64,000 nt of DNA. Source: Hanleya hanleyi (Eukaryota; Mollusca; Polyplacophora; Lepidopleurida; Hanleyidae). The position numbers were made by a program, and so were the translations under genes. The stretch is from contig JAVTVY010025429.1 in the NCBI GenBank assembly GCA_036873755.1, positions 45,947 through 109,946 on the forward strand. Reading direction: 5' to 3'. Below, in pieces: positions 42,901 through 50,937 of this stretch (position 1 is its first letter; every line of letters starts with the position of its first letter). The notes below the pieces were generated by a model that saw only the letters and a program-made list of their open reading frames with translations, searched no databases and was not told the origin of the DNA.

Positions 42901-43782
42901 AACTTTGTGTCAGGGTATGTGAACTATATTTATCTCTTTTCTGATAAAGCTATTAACAATGTGATATTTGAAGTAGAGCTATCATTTTCAGTATGGAATG
43001 GGACACCAGCATTGTGGTAAACCCTCACATTTGTATGCAAATAAAAGAATGTAATGCCGAATGTTTCCAATCATACTGTAATGCTACATAATAATGTGCA
43101 CTGGTAAAGACTGGGACATTACAAACTGATTAAAACTCGGTTTAATTAATACACAAATATGGTTCGTACAAAAGCTTTAGAGTAAATCAGAATGATTTGA
43201 TAGCAAAATTCAAAAAAGGAAATCAAAGGTGCCCTTCATTTAAGGCGAAATGAAATTAAAAGTAACAGGGGTTCAGTACTGCGAGATTCCCCTGCTCGTT
43301 ATTTAACAGGCCTCGAATTAAACCGAGGCCACCAAGGCCACTGTCTTGGAGGTTCTACCTACTGGCATTGATACCCGCTGCTAATTTCCCAGATAATTTT
43401 ATGTCAGCCAGGCCTTAGTGCCCTTAATTCCACTAAATTGGTCTTGCTCTCAAATTTCCCAAATAAAATGTCATCAAACTACATGTATTAGCAAATGATC
43501 AGATATATATATTCCTGGTCTAATACAAAATATCTACATGTATTTTTACGAAGAACAAGGTGAAATGGTTACAAACCTTTCTGTTTGAGAAATAAAAGAT
43601 CTCTCTGATAAGCCCACATGTCTTTATCAGCTGGTAAACTGAGGCGGAGACATTCTGTGATGGGATCTGGATCAGTAGACTTCTCTGAGCCTGGTCTCCT
43701 CGCATTGTGCACATTTGAGTGAAGGTCCTTGACCCATCAGCCCTCTTACCAGCTGGAACCCTAACACCTGGAGAACTGACAT
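6746..43782 (-). CDS. MTPAP: Mitochondrial poly(A) polymerase, partial gene span (5 exons seen)
   Basis: Gene-level entry for five minus-strand exons: 43577-43782, 40120-40335, 30411-30637, 15264-15515 and 6746-6972. Joined, they give about 376 codons in one open frame. They run from the N-terminal RNA-binding-like region (AQRSLLIQIP), through the nucleotidyltransferase core (FGSTVNGFGK then CDLDM) and the VQKI/ARVPIIKF segment, to the PAP-associated helical region (RRWAR, ITNFILT). The order and spacing match animal MTPAP, which adds poly(A) tails to mitochondrial mRNAs in the matrix. Not found are the first exon with the targeting peptide and the exons after LRQLA, which would carry the C-terminal PAP-associated domain. 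They are likely beyond the window or in unrecognised short exons. Introns of 3.2, 9.5, 14.9 and 8.3 kb are filled with mobile elements. The identity is a family recognition from the protein motifs. Confidence 0.88.
6980..10150. other. MTPAP intron, no recognised feature
   Basis: AT-rich unique-looking sequence. A C-run lies at 8599-8612. ORFs are short and lack domains. Confidence 0.5.
10150..12090 (+). mobile_element. Pearl/Helentron-like element, family A (~158-bp tandem core)
   Basis: About ten units of 150-173 bp fill 10440-12005, each with GGTCAATGGCAGCCATCTTG and TGTTCTCGAGATATCGCGTT. A GGAC-rich microsatellite (12009-12040) and a hairpin at 12056-12083 follow. GTCCTCCGCC near the 5' end (10159-10168) is the inverse of GGCGGAGGAC at the 3' hairpin. 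A tandem core of ~160 bp, a tetranucleotide microsatellite and short subterminal inverted repeats are the known layout of molluscan pearl/Helentron-type elements. Many overlapping ORFs here are repeat shadows. Confidence 0.7.
12950..13625 (+). repeat. ~140-bp tandem repeat, interrupted by a SINE
   Basis: AGTTATTGTCTGGA-type units recur at about 12981, 13410 and 13551, with AGGTGG.GCCAC following. The array ends in a degenerate GGAC microsatellite (13570-13632), like the other element families. The copy of the SINE at 13088-13385 sits between units. Confidence 0.5.
13088..13385 (-). mobile_element. SINE-like repeat copy 1
   Basis: The reverse complement matches the element at 19445-19675: a head around GGGGATTGACCTGGGATGTG, a middle GAGGCACCCGTAGGGTTCCC, and a tail AACGTTAAATCATATTCACT. 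The middle block is repeated once (13150-13230). It interrupts a ~140-bp tandem array (12950-13625). Confidence 0.55.
13630..15165 (+). repeat. ~250-bp tandem array, family B, copy 1
   Basis: About six units alternate two half-units: one with CCTCTGGACCTTTGCCAGAT, one with CAACTGGGATAGGCTTCTAG. Each half is joined by AAAATAGGTCAAGGTCAGTC. No 3' microsatellite or hairpin is present, so this copy is truncated. The first ~60 bases match 19990-20050 in copy 2. Confidence 0.75.
15264..15515 (-). CDS. MTPAP: MTPAP exon, end of catalytic domain
   Basis: This exon is 252 nt. It enters on the last base of a codon after acceptor TCATATTCAG, and its donor AT|GTAAGT leaves two bases that are completed by the G of the next exon. 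It encodes about 83 codons: LENVNPKLYLIQIDRN, FMTKKRLENERGF, IIQQFVPQCINVQKI, ARVPIIKF, then DIDCDMSFGHM. The VQKI...ARVPIIKF block and a following CD-type strand are diagnostic of MTPAP and related non-canonical poly(A) polymerases. The D-I-D-C-D strand is a good candidate for the third catalytic aspartate, although which Asp acts cannot be told from sequence alone. Confidence 0.88.
15916..16588 (-). mobile_element. LINE 3' fragment (reverse-transcriptase C-terminus), broken
   Basis: The minus strand reads SNQLMNRIYKLQKTAAQLVL then IPTAELFRILQWQTVDELVV, YNKALTVYKSLNGLYPNYM. This is the thumb/post-RT region of CR1/L2-like non-LTR elements (LQ..A...I.......L...LgWL...ERi..nK...vyK.lnG..P.Y). 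After a stop near 16312 the frame shifts by one and the family's next block resumes (PFPHSELFKKSLSYSGPSL). The 3' end is a (TTA)n tail at 15919-15948, the simple repeat expected for this LINE group. It is a dead, 5'-truncated copy. Confidence 0.7.
16589..17021 (-). mobile_element. tRNA-derived SINE with 12-bp target duplication
   Basis: The insert is bounded by GGGTAGAAATAT at 16577-16588 and again at 17022-17033. Inside, the minus strand carries a tRNA-like head with an A box (TGGCCGAGTGGTTTAGA) and a B box (GGTTCGAATACC), at about 16693-16786. A ~117-bp segment (16589-16704) recurs at about 16884-17002, so the insertion is dimeric or was later duplicated. The long-variable-arm, Leu/Ser-like tRNA head is seen directly. 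SINE function follows from family knowledge. Confidence 0.65.
17857..18660. mobile_element. TTAA-bounded MITE
   Basis: The ends TTAAAGGAGTACTTAC (17857-17872) and GTAAGTACTCCTTTAA (18645-18660) are perfect 16-bp inverted repeats, extending imperfectly to about 24 bp. There is no transposase ORF. Confidence 0.65.
18680..18702 (+). repeat. (GATA)n microsatellite
   Basis: Five to six GATA units. Confidence 0.8.
19445..19675 (+). mobile_element. SINE-like repeat copy 2
   Basis: This is the plus-strand copy of the same family, ending GACGTTAAATCCTATTCACT and CACTC. The same tail ends the 5S-headed element at 54680-55015, so the two families share a 3' domain, presumably for recognition by one LINE. 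Confidence 0.55.
20427..22433. mobile_element. hAT-like element (non-autonomous)
   Basis: Terminal inverted repeats CAGTGGTCGAAA / TTTCGACCACTG are flanked by CTAGATA at 20420-20426 and 22434-22440. CAGTGG-type ends and a TSD close to the hAT preference (nTCTAGAn, 8 bp) support the class; only 7 bp match exactly. No transposase ORF remains. A second element (20534-21464) is nested inside. Confidence 0.65.
20534..21464. mobile_element. Nested hAT-like element with GGTTCGCACAG ends
   Basis: The left end is CAGGGTTCGCACAG and the right end is CTGTGCGAACCTTG (one mismatch). GTTGA lies on both sides. Subterminal CCAGGACATTTCCAGGAC-like repeats occur at both ends, a layout known in hAT families. 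No intact transposase is seen. Confidence 0.55.
24097..25975 (+). mobile_element. Family C element, copy 1 (3' truncated)
   Basis: It starts AACAAGAGCCCAAGGGGCTT like copies 2 and 3. The core has ~125-bp units containing GGTCACAGTGACCTTGAC. Two blocks around 25121 and 25505 repeat with a ~384-bp period, so three units were amplified together. The microsatellite and hairpin are missing. Confidence 0.7.
26400..27410. other. Intronic sequence, little recognised
   Basis: CCGCCGGAGG motifs occur at 25978-26010 (as a hairpin) and again at 26389 and 26420. A segment at 26925-26950 matches, in inverse, the outer end of the 48.9-kb inverted repeat. No gene seen. Confidence 0.4.
27418..28314. mobile_element. 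piggyBac-like MITE, with internal duplication
   Basis: TTAA at 27414-27417 and 28315-28318 flanks inverted ends CCCTATCTGGCCTGGG / CCCAGGCCAGGTAGGG (one mismatch). A further right-end-like CAGGACTGGTAGGGTTAA ends at 27965. The right half (27715-27960) is repeated at 28083-28314, so this is one element plus a partial second copy. TTAA duplication and CCC-type ends are piggyBac traits. There is no transposase. Confidence 0.65.
28320..30060. other. Intronic sequence, nothing recognised
   Basis: TTTCTTTC-rich tract at 28685-28740. ORFs are short without domains. Confidence 0.4.
30070..30328 (+). mobile_element. Short single-unit element of the same design
   Basis: One core unit is followed by ACGGACGGACGGACGAACGG and a hairpin CAAGGCCAAAATGGCCGAGG (30300-30322). 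Only the 3' part is certain. Confidence 0.45.
30411..30637 (-). CDS. MTPAP: MTPAP exon with catalytic FGS and DxD motifs
   Basis: The acceptor CTTTCTATCAG precedes GTC TCT GAA. The product begins VSEQLQILYEH and continues LTELGCRLRFFVCSKLEDML, QPFGSTVNGFGKHNCDLDM. FGS is the nucleotide-binding helix motif, and the two aspartates of CDLD are the metal-binding pair of the polymerase beta-like nucleotidyltransferase fold. The 3' end is less certain. I place the donor at AA|GTATTA because it leaves two bases, as the next exon needs. A donor at GAG|GTTTGG would break the frame into the next exon. The protein just past CDLDM is unlike other family members, as expected for this variable loop. Confidence 0.87.
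31106..32562 (+). mobile_element. Family C element, copy 2 (complete)
   Basis: It has the AACAAGAGCCC start, the tandem TGACCT-rich core, the microsatellite GACAGACGGACAGACGGACG and the hairpin at 32535-32560 (TACGTCCGCC / GGCGGGCGTA). ATACGCCCG near the 5' end is the inverse of CGGGCGTAT at the 3' end. The inverted duplicate at about 37120 is the empty site. Confidence 0.78.
32679..32816 (-). pseudogene. Inverted paralogue of the 36862-37001 terminal exon
   Basis: The minus strand encodes 45 codons plus a stop, co-linear and gap-free with 36864-37001: ATRDGKFKILF, KLLLQELISVENFKSTIGIA, FQEKRTKQTT, stop. Upstream on the minus strand, the homology ends within about ten bases of this exon start. 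A repeat element (32834-34602) begins about 18 bases beyond its 5' side. No other exons were found with it, so it is probably an isolated duplicated 3' end. Confidence 0.35.
32833..34602 (+). mobile_element. Family C element, copy 3 (complete)
   Basis: It has the same 5' start, core, degenerate microsatellite (GACGGACGAACAGATGGACA) and hairpin (34574-34597) as copy 2. It lies only about 270 bases from copy 2, in the same orientation. Confidence 0.75.
34690..34850. repeat. AAAGGTGATGA inverted-repeat cluster
   Basis: Four to six copies of AAAGGTGATGA-like sequence in both orientations (TCATCACCTTTT at 34695 and 34823) make a compact foldable block. Confidence 0.5.
35882..36603 (+). CDS. Exon of unidentified gene, split by a TTAA MITE
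   Basis: The acceptor TTCTATTTTCTAG ends at 35881. Twelve codons follow (PRKRRPRKCNLS), then a 490-bp MITE between two TTAA copies (35918-35921, 36412-36415). Reading from the second TTAA the frame resumes without shift: LNMLKRRKVGRRPTLAGND and on through LIKRHLENISIDISPLNEVE, KRLAVDLDDRILPNI, stop at 36601-36603. The start is Lys/Arg/Pro-rich with an AT-hook-like GRRP. With the element in place the 5' codons are cut off unless it is spliced out. A donor-like CC|GTATCC at about 36582 would join in frame to the exon at 36862. I do not recognise the family. Confidence 0.35.
35922..36411. mobile_element. TTAA-bounded MITE inside an exon
   Basis: TTAA copies at 35918-35921 and 36412-36415 enclose 490 bp with inverted ends AAAGGTGAAATGCAAAGG / CTTTTGCATTCCACCTTT. 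Taking one TTAA and the insert away leaves an uninterrupted reading frame across the site. Confidence 0.62.
36862..37001 (+). CDS. Terminal exon of unidentified gene
   Basis: The acceptor TATTTATTTCAG ends at 36861, and the exon enters with two bases of a codon. The product reads ATRKGKFKTILEKGNNLLLQ, DMTFVENCQSTIGIAFQEKS, MPQTD and TAA at 36999-37001. Support for coding comes from the inverted copy at 32679-32816. That copy has the same 45 codons and stop with no indel and about two thirds identical residues. The homology continues well past the stop (to about 37360), as expected for a duplicated 3' end with its untranslated region. The function is unknown. Confidence 0.4.
37380..38560. other. 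Intronic sequence, nothing recognised apart from a hairpin
   Basis: AT-rich with short ORFs and no motif. The hairpin at 38380-38482 is listed separately. Confidence 0.4.
38380..38482. repeat. Hairpin GAGGCCAGTCGAGAACCAAAA
   Basis: GCCAGTCGAGAACCAAAA pairs with TTTTGGTTCTCGACTGGC at 38456-38480 across a ~65-bp loop. It may be a small MITE. Confidence 0.5.
38567..38645 (+). pseudogene. tRNA-like sequence
   Basis: There is an A-box-like GGTGTAATGGATAAGAG and a perfect B box GGGTTCGAATCCC. The acceptor stem does not pair, the T stem has two mismatches, and the anticodon arm is unclear. It is best read as a decayed tRNA or a SINE head. Confidence 0.4.
39346..39599 (+). CDS. Hypothetical ORF, 84 codons
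   Basis: This ORF starts ATGTGTTGGTTC, shortly after an acceptor-like TTTGTTTAGCAG. It reads MCWFPPVVDVSPNISIENKM, then a mixed charged segment with HFTDMDADVISTLLDRMRNR, and ends in a hydrophobic tail. It may lie inside a TTAA-type mobile element (see findings), and a minus-strand ORF overlaps it. There is no recognised domain. It could be a chance frame. Confidence 0.15.
40120..40335 (-). CDS. MTPAP: MTPAP exon, end of RNA-binding-like region
   Basis: This exon is exactly 72 codons (216 nt) in phase 0 at both ends. The acceptor is TTCCCTCAG before CAC TAT and the donor is TCA|GTGAGT, a strong site. The product begins HYVLIEMDSKAAVNNVL and contains QIPVQSRVLLF, matching the PxxSR-F/L-F block that closes the N-terminal domain in MTPAP. 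It then runs through a low-conservation linker to DLSSAKS. The 3' edge (plus 40120) is only about 15 bases from a TTAAAGGTGAA-like motif that may be the end of a mobile element. Confidence 0.87.
41040..42850 (+). mobile_element. Family D element (~168-bp core units)
   Basis: Nine units of ~168 bp (GAAGCTTCCATCCAAGTTTG, GATATCTTGCAGACAAGCC, GGACGGACGGACACCGGACA) end in a GACATCCATCCA microsatellite and a hairpin at 42814-42845. GTCTCCCCCAAC at 41109-41120 is the inverse of GTTGGGGGAGAC at 42832-42843. Here the microsatellite is inside every unit. ORFs on both strands are repeat shadows. Confidence 0.72.
42850..43570. other. MTPAP intron, nothing recognised
   Basis: AT-rich; CCTCGAATTAAACCGAGG-type short palindrome at 43312-43330. 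Confidence 0.4.
43577..43782 (-). CDS. MTPAP: MTPAP exon, N-terminal RNA-binding-like region
   Basis: This exon is 206 nt, with acceptor TTTTAG before AT GTC and donor AAAG|GTTTGT. It enters with two bases of a split codon and leaves in phase 0. It encodes 68 complete codons, including FTQMCTMRGDQAQRSLLIQI and ending REIFYFSNRK. This corresponds to the stretch just after the targeting peptide in animal MTPAP, where an REQAQR-like block leads into an RRM-like fold. The next exon starts HYVLIEM, so the join reads through the family's aromatic F.F..RG.Y..IEF-like strand. The donor GTTTGT is weak but the phase fits. An upstream exon ending on one base of a codon is required and was not identified. 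Confidence 0.85.
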
Positions 43783-44054
43783 CTAAAATATCAAATATAA
43801 TATTTGTATTCAAGTAGGAGGAATGTACGGCTGATGGAATCGTCATTTGTAACTGGTGTTGTCCTTCAGTGCAAAATATACAAAGTGGTTGAGGTCAATG
43901 GACAACGTGATCGTGTTGACCTGAATTGACTGACTTTTATCGGCATATGTAGCTTGCATATTAGGTTTTTCAGACATTCCAAATAAAACTAAAATAAAAT
44001 GTTTGGGGCAATGAGAAATATGGAACAGTGGTAGACATAAGCTTAAACTACATG

Positions 44055-45647
44055 TACGGTAATTTCCCTAATAATTCACGATGTAGTGATGAAACTCGCA
44101 ACTCCAAAAATTGGCCACTTTCGAATTATTTGTCGTGCTAATTCCAGAAAAAAACACTTATTTTCGAATTATATGTTACGCTGATTTTCACGGAAGATCC
44201 AAAATGGCGGACCGCTTCACCGGGATCGTTGTGATCTTGATAACCGTGTATTATGTTTGATATCTCTATCATAGTTCATTTAAAAGACTCTGGGACCCAG
44301 GGTTCACAACACCCAGTCGACAACTCACCAAAACTCGACTAAAAAATGACAACTGGCGACTGAATTGTTCAGTTACTTGCCCAATGTGTCGATTAAAAAT
44401 AGAGTAAATCGCAAAGTGGTGAGTGAATTTTTGTTACATGAAGTGTTTAGTCGCCAAAGTAATTTTGTGTTTAGTTTATCAGGCAGCGAAATCCGAGCAG
44501 GCCGAAAATGTACAGGAAATAATGACAGAGAATAATGCCGACGAAAAACAGACATGGGAAAATCCTAGTCTATTTACAGACCGCACGTGGTCTGATGTAA
44601 TATCTGGGATACCTCACCTAATTATATTTTGACTGGGCACGTGAAACCATGTGCAGGCTGGCATGGACGAGTCTATTTTGAGTGACACAATAAGATCATG
44701 TGCTCGCCCCAGAAAAGGTAATTTGCGACCCGCTGACTGTTCTCAGCCAATGAAATCATCATAGTAAAACTTAACGTAAACAAATAAACTTGGCGGGAAT
44801 TTGCAAGGTCAAGAGTTGAAACGGCTTGTCCCATTCCAGTGCAAAGAGGTGATACGCCTAAAAGCACGACATGTGCGTTTTGACTTTAGTGTCGCTTCTA
44901 AAACAATTGTAGTCAAGTTACACCAGCTCAGTAATTTGGTTAAAAGTTTGCAGAGAAGTGGTTGGAACTTTCGTTTCATCTGACCGACTTTTCATTCTGG
45001 CCATTTCGGATTTGCGTAATCGACACACCAATGATCGTTTCGTTCACGCAGACTGTCGAGACGAGGGTACTCTGCATAAGTTTTTTTTGTTTCTCTCTTT
45101 TCTTTTTTCAAACTAACAATGAATTATCATGTTGTTGGAAACAAGTCAGTCATTTTATTACATGGAAACGTTGTTCTGGATTGGCGAGTGAATAAAACAC
45201 CAACATCAATGTCTATTGACATCTCCCCGTAGCTCAAATGAAATACTCAACTGATCCCGTGCTGCAGTCAAATTGTATGGGGCACGTTATGCAGGTCTGA
45301 AGAAATGAAATAATGGCTCCCTCGACAAAGCAGTTGTGTACATACTAACTATTACGCCGAAGCCCTGACAGGAACAAACAGAGGGAAACATTTATATTTT
45401 TGTCCTACCATATCATCTGTTTATTAAAGAAAATGAGACATATAACAAAAAATAAGAAAAAAATTCACTTGACTTTCAGCGGCACCAACTCCGCGACGAA
45501 AACGGGAGTGTTCGAATTTATTGTTTCAGGGGGATATTAAAAATGCTCCCGTTTTCGTTTTATTAGGATGGAGAAAATCACGACAGTGGAAAAATCGGCC
45601 TTTTTCGAATTAAATTTGGAAGGTGAATTATTAGCGAAATTACCGTA
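44055..45647. mobile_element. TA-flanked DNA element, Tc1/mariner-pogo-like ends
   Basis: The ends TACGGTAATTTCCCTAATAA and its inverse at 45623-45647 (TTATTAGCGAAATTACCGTA) match over ~25 bp. TA lies at both edges. Short ORFs inside (44423-44632, 44801-45195) show no recognisable transposase. A CGACGAAAACGGGAG / CTCCCGTTTTCG inverted pair lies at 45495-45560. Confidence 0.55.
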
Positions 45648-46577
45648 CCAACTTTTTAATGAGTGTCAAACTTGATTTGGTTGATAAACACTATTCCCAA
45701 TCCATTCATGAACCAAATTCCTAATTCTACAACACCCCATGTGTTTTATCAAATAACATTATTACATATATTAGGAAAGAAGCATCTAATTTCAATAGAC
45801 GTCGCTTAATAAGCAGTTCGGCGTGGATAGTTTGACGTCATGATTATCTTCACCTGCTCAGTTGCACTCTACCAGAGGGGGGATAGATTAATCTGTGTAC
45901 ATGTACTTCGATATGACCATTGTATATAAAGTACCGCGTCAACAGTAATGTATTTAATAATCCAAGGCTCACGCTACAGTTGGGATATTTTTAAAATTTA
46001 TTTTTTTTCGTCATTTTGAACAATAAAAGCGTTTCAGCATTCCCCTAGCTGTCATACTGTAGACTCGTCCCCTGCGCTTTAATTTCGAGCAGAAGACTTG
46101 CAGGTGTTGTCTGCTCTGATTAGTTGATGGACCAAAACATTTTATTTCAGGTACAGGGGTGCTAACATGTAATTACATGATGAAATATTCCTTTGCACAA
46201 AAAGCCTCCACAATTCTACCATATGTAGTGTAGTAGAATAGAAATAATTGATCACCCAGGCCTGCGACCTTGGTGACCAAACTTAGACCTGTCCTGTTGC
46301 ATCGCGATCTGTCCTACTTGTCTTTCCACAATAAACAAGCAATTCTTTCTTAATTTCATGACACATAAATCTTATTTTTGTCGTCGGTGGGCATCAAAAC
46401 AAAATTAGCACCCCCACCCCAAGATGTTCATCTGGCCATATCTGACACTGATCTGACAAAAATCCCTGAATCATGACCCTCTCTCCCCCCACAATCATCA
46501 GATCTAGCTACTCCCTCATCTTTCTAATATGGAGATACATGTAGGTGGCCACCAATTCATGGAAGTGATTGCTCAAG

Positions 46578-47820
46578 TGTGGCCGATGTATATTGTTTGT
46601 ATTTTAATGTATTTGTAATTTAATGAAATGTAAGCTAATTGTGTGTTAAATATGTGGCAGATATTTCTTAGAGTGTTGGTTCACCTCAAGTTGAATTGCA
46701 GTTGGCTTAGGTGTGAGGTAGTACCTATTGTCTAGAGTGGGGACAAGGTTGTCCATTATATAATTGTTAATAGCTTGGGGTTCTTACATTTGTTTTAGAT
46801 TTGGAGGGAATTAGTTTAGGGAATGACTATTGTTCAGTTGGCTATTTAACTGAGCACCCTCTGATATCACTTGCCACTTAACATGCTTACTGCACAGCAC
46901 AGGATATGTTTCATGATATTTGTGACCAGATGGACTGACATTTACAGACTGGATTTTGTTCACAGAATATCTGAAGGTTAGTGTCTTGCTGTTTAACATT
47001 TTGTCTCATTTTTATATTGTTATAATATTTTGGTAAATTAGCTATAGAGTTTGTATTTAATTTGAACTATCTCTCGTCCCAGAATGAATGATTGTATGAT
47101 GTGTGATTGTGTGCGCGTATGGCTATTTGTTGCATAGTAAATTACTGCTACTGGATCATATATGTTGGTAATGCATACATTTGCTTTACTGTGGCTTAAT
47201 GTTCTGTACTGTATGTATATTATATGGTTGGATGCTAGGAAATTGTATTATAATCTAGCCTTATGTTTATTTAGATTCCTGGTCATTCCTCTGGAAGTGA
47301 ACTGGATTACATGTAGTTTGGATACACCCCAGTGTCACCCACAGGGTAGGCATATGCCTTATTTATCTTGTGTCACGCATATTCTGTAGTGATTATTCTG
47401 GTTTATATATAATGTGTTCTCTGTAATTTGGCAGCTCACGCTCTATTAAGAAGAATACATTTCATTGGAGTATTTATATAATGGTATATTGTTAAGAGTT
47501 ATTGCTCTTGACAGAATTGAGATTAATTGATTAGTCTTGACTCATACATATACGAGTTCAATGTAGTATATTATTTGTGAATGTGTAATATTTTATTTCT
47601 ATGATAAGCCATAACGCACTAAAGATGTATTGTTTATTTGTTACTGTCCGTAAAGATATTATGGTTTATTTGTGTATTTATTGGTATTATTGTTTGTTAT
47701 TACAGGGTGTCATATTCAACCTTATTCCGACTTATACTGAATAAAGAAAGCAACAAGACTCACACCCCGTAGCCTGTGTTTGGACTTCAATCCTTAATCC
47801 TTACACTAAGACCGGTTACA
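46578..47820 (+). mobile_element. Probable solo LTR
   Basis: It starts TGTGGCC and ends GGTTACA (TG...CA ends, near-inverted TGTnnCC). It is flanked by CAAG at 46574-46577 and 47821-47824. AATAAA at about 47740 precedes the end as a polyadenylation signal would. It is 1243 bp with no internal gag-pol. A four-base duplication fits Gypsy or BEL types. Confidence 0.5.
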
Positions 47821-48479
47821 CAAGCACACCTCCACACTTGCATGGAGTGTGTCAGACATACAGATTGTCACTCATCTTTGATTTCAAGAGTGCTTATATA
47901 AATTTGCTTACTAAACTTCTAATAAGTGACTCCTCGATCCTTTTAGATTAGCTCAGATTATCACCACCAATTTGCTAAGTGTCTTAAAAAAAAACACATC
48001 CTTATGTGACGAGTCGACCAGTCAGTATTGATTATCCCCCAATAGAATAGAACCTTTTACTTGTACCGTTTTACACATTAATCATGAGTTAATGGATTGA
48101 CTGAAGAGGATACTGCACACTCGCCAAAACGGTAAAATTTGGGGCTGGTTGAATCTTTCACGCTCATACCGAAATTCTATTGTGAGCTACATTGTTGATT
48201 CATGTGTGATTATTGGAGGTTTACTCAAGACTGCAGGACAAATAATTTGACAGTAAATTTATTAGTTTCAAATAACTGAAGAAGTGTCCAATACCTGCAT
48301 GGCTGCAAACTTGGATCTTCATACCGTGAATGGTCCCCGAGTTGCAGCTATTCCCAGTTCCTCCACGTGTACACGCGTAATTCAAGATTTACAAAATATC
48401 TACACCTACACCTTTTCAGAGCGAATTGAACCATAATTCGTACCATATGTAATGTAACTTACATATATTTGGGTCTAAC

Positions 48480-48565
48480 AGCGCCATCGACTGTACACTT
48501 ATTAAATGTGCAGATGGCGCTGCTGACCTGTAATATTTAACCGTCAGTAGCGCCATCTGTACATT
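48480..48565. repeat. Hairpin of GCGCCATC repeats
   Basis: CAGCGCCATCGACTGTACA faces TGTGCAGATGGCGCTG, and a third copy (AGCGCCATCTGTACA) follows. Confidence 0.55.
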
Positions 48566-48900
48566 TTAAGTGAATCTATATGCCTATAATCATCATTTAA
48601 TCTTGGAAACTCGTTGATAAAGCTTGAGCGTTATCTACTCTCCAGTTTTCACGAGCACTCTCTCGGACATTTCAGTGTTTCGTAGCACACCGCCGGGGAT
48701 CTTGTGATGATGACAGGAATCTTTAAGTGAAACCAGATGTTCAGTGTCTGATAAACTGAAAATTATATTACGCATTTACTTTGTAAATGTTTTATTTGAA
48801 CTCGCATTTTCAACATTATATCGAGCATTAATATGGTATTTTATGTTCCGGAAATAGCTCAGAATGCATCACCTGCACTCCAGGACCCCAGAGCTTCCGG

Positions 48901-50176
48901 GGCCTAGGCTAGTCCAATAAAATGGATCGTTCAGGCTCATGTTTAATATGCTGGAGTTAGAAAATGTCATATTGTCCATGGGAGCCACGCTGACCACCAC
49001 ACCGACTCCTAAAAATTCACTGTTTTTGTCGAAATACAGCAATGACATGTCTACTCATCATGCAAAAACTGTTCTTTGATATGTTTTCTTCTAAGTCGCA
49101 CCACTAGTAATTGTGGATGGGTCGGCAATATATTATATCAAACCGTCAAAGTTAGTGTGTGCTCAATTCAGCAGCCAGTTTCTCTCCTGGAAGCATGGCT
49201 TCCTCATAGTAGAACGGAATAGAATGGAAGCGAGGCCACAAACACCACGTGACACAGCCCGCGGTCAAGGTTCGTAGGCGAAATGAACATGAACAAGCAC
49301 TGACACTAAACGGGGAACAAAAAGGGTCTGTCATTTGCAAATCAATAAGTGATGCCAGCTTCCCGCGAGAAAATTCTAACGTGTAATATTTTTTTTTGTG
49401 GGGGGGGGGGAGGAGGGGGGATACGTTGAAATATGCCTTCGGAATGAGGGCCTACAACGGTAATATATCGTTGGAGTAAATCTACTTCATTCTAAGGAAT
49501 ATCGCTCCCTAAAGGGGCGTCAATACAAACTCGAAATTTCAACAAATGAAATATTAATCAAAAATCGCAAATTTTCCTTTTCAAATATTAATTACAGAGA
49601 TTGCAGTATTCCGGATAAATCCGGATTTCCGGATTTATCAAAATCTCCAAAAAATTCCTGGATTTTCCGATTTGATGTCTCAGCCGACCATGTTGTTGTT
49701 GTTGCTATTTTCGTTATTGATTGCAAATGACAGCCCCTTTTTGTTCCCCGTTTAGTGTCCGTGCTTGTTCATGTTCATTTCACCTACGAACCTTGACCGC
49801 GGGCTGTGTCACGTGGTGTTTGTGTTTGTTTGTCGTTCTACTATGAGGAAGCCATGCTTCCAGGAGAGAAACTGGCTGCTGAATTGAGCACACACTCACT
49901 GAATTGACGGTTTGATACAATATATTGCGGACCCATCCACAATTACTAGTGGTGCGACTTGGATGAAAACATATCAAAGAACAGTTTTTGCATGGTGAGT
50001 AGACATGTCATTGCTGTATTTCGACAAAAACAGTGAATTTTTAGGGGTCGGTGTGGTGGTCAGCGTGGCTCCCATGGACAAAATAACATTTTCTATAGCA
50101 CGTTCTGGATCCCGATAACTCCAGCATATTAAACATGAGCCTGAACGATCCATTTTATTGGACTAGGCCTAGGCGG
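48901..50176. repeat. Long inverted repeat (~450-bp arms, ~365-bp spacer)
   Basis: The left arm 48901-49348 and right arm 49714-50176 are inverted copies, clearly alignable end to end. For example GGAAGCATGGCTTCCTCATA pairs with TATGAGGAAGCCATGCTTCC. No coding potential is seen. The outermost part (GCTTCCGGGGCCTAGG) also matches 26925-26950 in inverse. Confidence 0.75.
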
Positions 50177-50937
50177 CCCCTGGACCCTCGCCCAATTGTG
50201 CTGTGATCGTTGGTCGGGGCAATCTGAAATTGCTTCCGCCGCCCCTGCATATTATACAACTTCGACATGGGAGAGAAATTGTTTGCAATTATATTCTAGT
50301 ATTACTGCTATAAATGGAAAGAAATGCTTGTCAAGATGAGGTTGCAAGGATGGATGCCAGAACAAGGGCCTTAAATATCCTTATGATTGATGGACGGTGC
50401 AGTTTTCAACACTAAAGCTAAAATTTGTATGGCCGTACATGTTGACTTTCTAATCTTAACATCAAAAGAAACCACTTTTAACCTTTCACTTTGTCTTTCG
50501 TCTTTCGTTTGCTAGAATATCGTCTGAGGCCCAGAAAGTTCCGTGTGAGCAATGCACATCGAAACCCATGCAAACGCACGTGCCCGAAGATTCCCATGAT
50601 CGCCGCCAAAACATTGTCCAGGGGAAACAACTCTTGAAGGTTGTCGCTGAAAATTTACCCTACGGGTAAAATATCATAGTAATTATTTGATGTTCATGGT
50701 TTACTTTGTGAATTTTAAATGGTCCTTGGATACATGAGAAATAATATCAATCTGCTTGAAAATTATCTGATGAATATGTGGTTTGGAGGGTCCGGTTTGG
50801 AGACCTAAAACTGATTGTTGTTGTTGTTGCTGTTGTTGTTATCCGTAACCACTGTTATGTTGGTTGATGGACACGAAGTACTGCACGAATGCCTTCACTT
50901 TGTACTTTAAACACTTAGTGCCTTATCTATGGCAAGC

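Noticed and set aside
44211..44270. Start of a plus-strand gene at AAAATGGCGGACCGC
   Set aside because: Good initiation context but only 18 codons before a stop, and it lies inside a TA-flanked element.
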